Source: Rhodospirillales bacterium
GTDB lineage: Bacteria; Pseudomonadota; Alphaproteobacteria; Acetobacterales; Acetobacteraceae
Direction of reading: 5' to 3'
Assembly: GCA_025352915.1 (NCBI GenBank)
Contig: JANXSA010000694.1
Coordinates: 1 to 7,118, forward strand
Length of the DNA stretch: 7,118 nucleotides
The stretch's first letter is position 1. The number at the start of each line of letters is the position of its first letter. The notes under the pieces were generated by a model. The model was not told the origin of the DNA and ran no database searches. It saw nothing but the letters and a program-made list of their open reading frames with translations. Positions 6,690-7,118 of this stretch are shown one piece after another. The position numbers were made by a program, and so were the translations under genes.

Positions 6690-7118
6690 CCCCTCCCACC
6701 GTCCTCATCGCCGACGACGACCGCTCCATCCGCACCGTGCTGACCCAGGCGCTGGGCCGGTCGGGCTACCAGGTGCGCAGCACCTCCAACGCCGCCACGC
6801 TGTGGCGCTGGGTGGAGGATGGCGAGGGCGATCTGGTGATCACCGACGTGGTGATGCCCGACGAGAACGGGCTCGACCTGCTGCCCCGCATCCGCCGCGC
6901 CCGGCCCGACCTGCGGGTGATCGTGATGTCCGCGCAGTCCACTTTGATGACGGCGGTGAAGGCGGCCCAGCGCGGCGCCTTCGAAGACCTGCCCAAGCCC
7001 TTCGACCTGAAGGAGCTGCTGAGCGTGGTGGAGCGCGCTTTGGCCCAGCCCGCCACGGCTACCCCGCCCGACCAGGAGGCCGAGCCCGGCGAGCGGCTGC
7101 CGCTGATCGGCCGCAGCG
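6686..7118 (+). CDS. ntrC: Nitrogen response regulator NtrC (GlnG), N-terminal part only
   Basis: NtrC is the sigma54-dependent activator that, once phosphorylated by NtrB, turns on nitrogen-scavenging genes. The window holds 144 codons of a protein usually about 470-480 aa long. The receiver domain (about 4-118) has the acidic pair D11/D12, phosphoacceptor D54 in [10 protein letters not shown]82 in VIVMSAQS, and K104 in LPKPFD. A linker rich in Pro, Ala and Glu (about 120-136) follows, and LPLIGRS at the edge is the start of the AAA+ sigma54-interaction domain. The helix-turn-helix end is beyond the window. One oddity: residue 101, an aromatic (Tyr) in E. coli NtrC just before LPKPFD, is Asp here. 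The ATG overlaps the ntrB stop (ATGA, 6686-6689). NtrC rather than NtrX is favoured by the position after ntrB. Confidence 0.95.
   Translation, partial: MTPPTVLIADDDRSIRTVLTQALGRSGYQVRSTSNAATLWRWVEDGEGDLVITDVVMPDENGLDLLPRIRRARPDLRVIVMSAQSTLMTAVKAAQRGAFEDLPKPFDLKELLSVVERALAQPATATPPDQEAEPGERLPLIGRS

Noticed and set aside
1..7118. Mobile elements, CRISPR arrays, tRNA genes or a new defence system
   Set aside because: No transposase or integrase motifs, no regularly spaced repeats, no tRNA-like cloverleaf and no terminal inverted repeats were seen; every gene matches a known family.

Overview
The window is high-GC DNA of a typical bacterial chromosome with tightly packed genes. Three features point to an alphaproteobacterium: a fused ispDF gene, the block dusB(nifR3)-ntrB-ntrC with ATGA overlaps, and an NtrB sequence of alphaproteobacterial style. 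Order Rhodospirillales (for example Acetobacteraceae) is a plausible guess from overall sequence style, but nothing here proves it.

Layout. (1) Positions 1-2281, minus strand: the start of a peptide-type ABC importer operon. A family 5 periplasmic solute-binding protein comes first, followed 7 bp later by a DppB/OppB-like permease that runs off the left edge. (2) Positions 2282-2444: a divergent control region with a good sigma70-type promoter for the transporter, a strong Shine-Dalgarno site and a perfect ATTGT-N9-ACAAT inverted repeat touching the -35 box. (3) Positions 2445-3212, plus strand: a GntR-family regulator with an FCD-type C-terminal domain, probably the local regulator of the transporter. 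(4) Positions 3223-4386, minus strand: the bifunctional IspDF enzyme of the MEP isoprenoid pathway, convergent with the regulator across a 10-bp gap. (5) Positions 4486-7118, plus strand: dusB (tRNA dihydrouridine synthase), ntrB (nitrogen sensor kinase) and the first third of ntrC (nitrogen response regulator), joined by two ATGA stop/start overlaps and cut by the right edge.

How the genes work together. The left half is an accessory nutrient-uptake locus with its own regulator. The right half is conserved core: isoprenoid precursor synthesis, tRNA modification and the Ntr nitrogen-control system, which in alphaproteobacteria is usually followed by ntrY-ntrX beyond this window. No mobile element, CRISPR array, tRNA or rRNA was seen, and no gene-free stretch exceeds about 165 bases. 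I see no evidence for a previously undescribed system. The points most worth a second look are the regulator's missing metal-ligand histidines, the operator/promoter layout, an unusual residue in the NtrC receiver switch, and a small hairpin that places the ispDF start codon in its loop.
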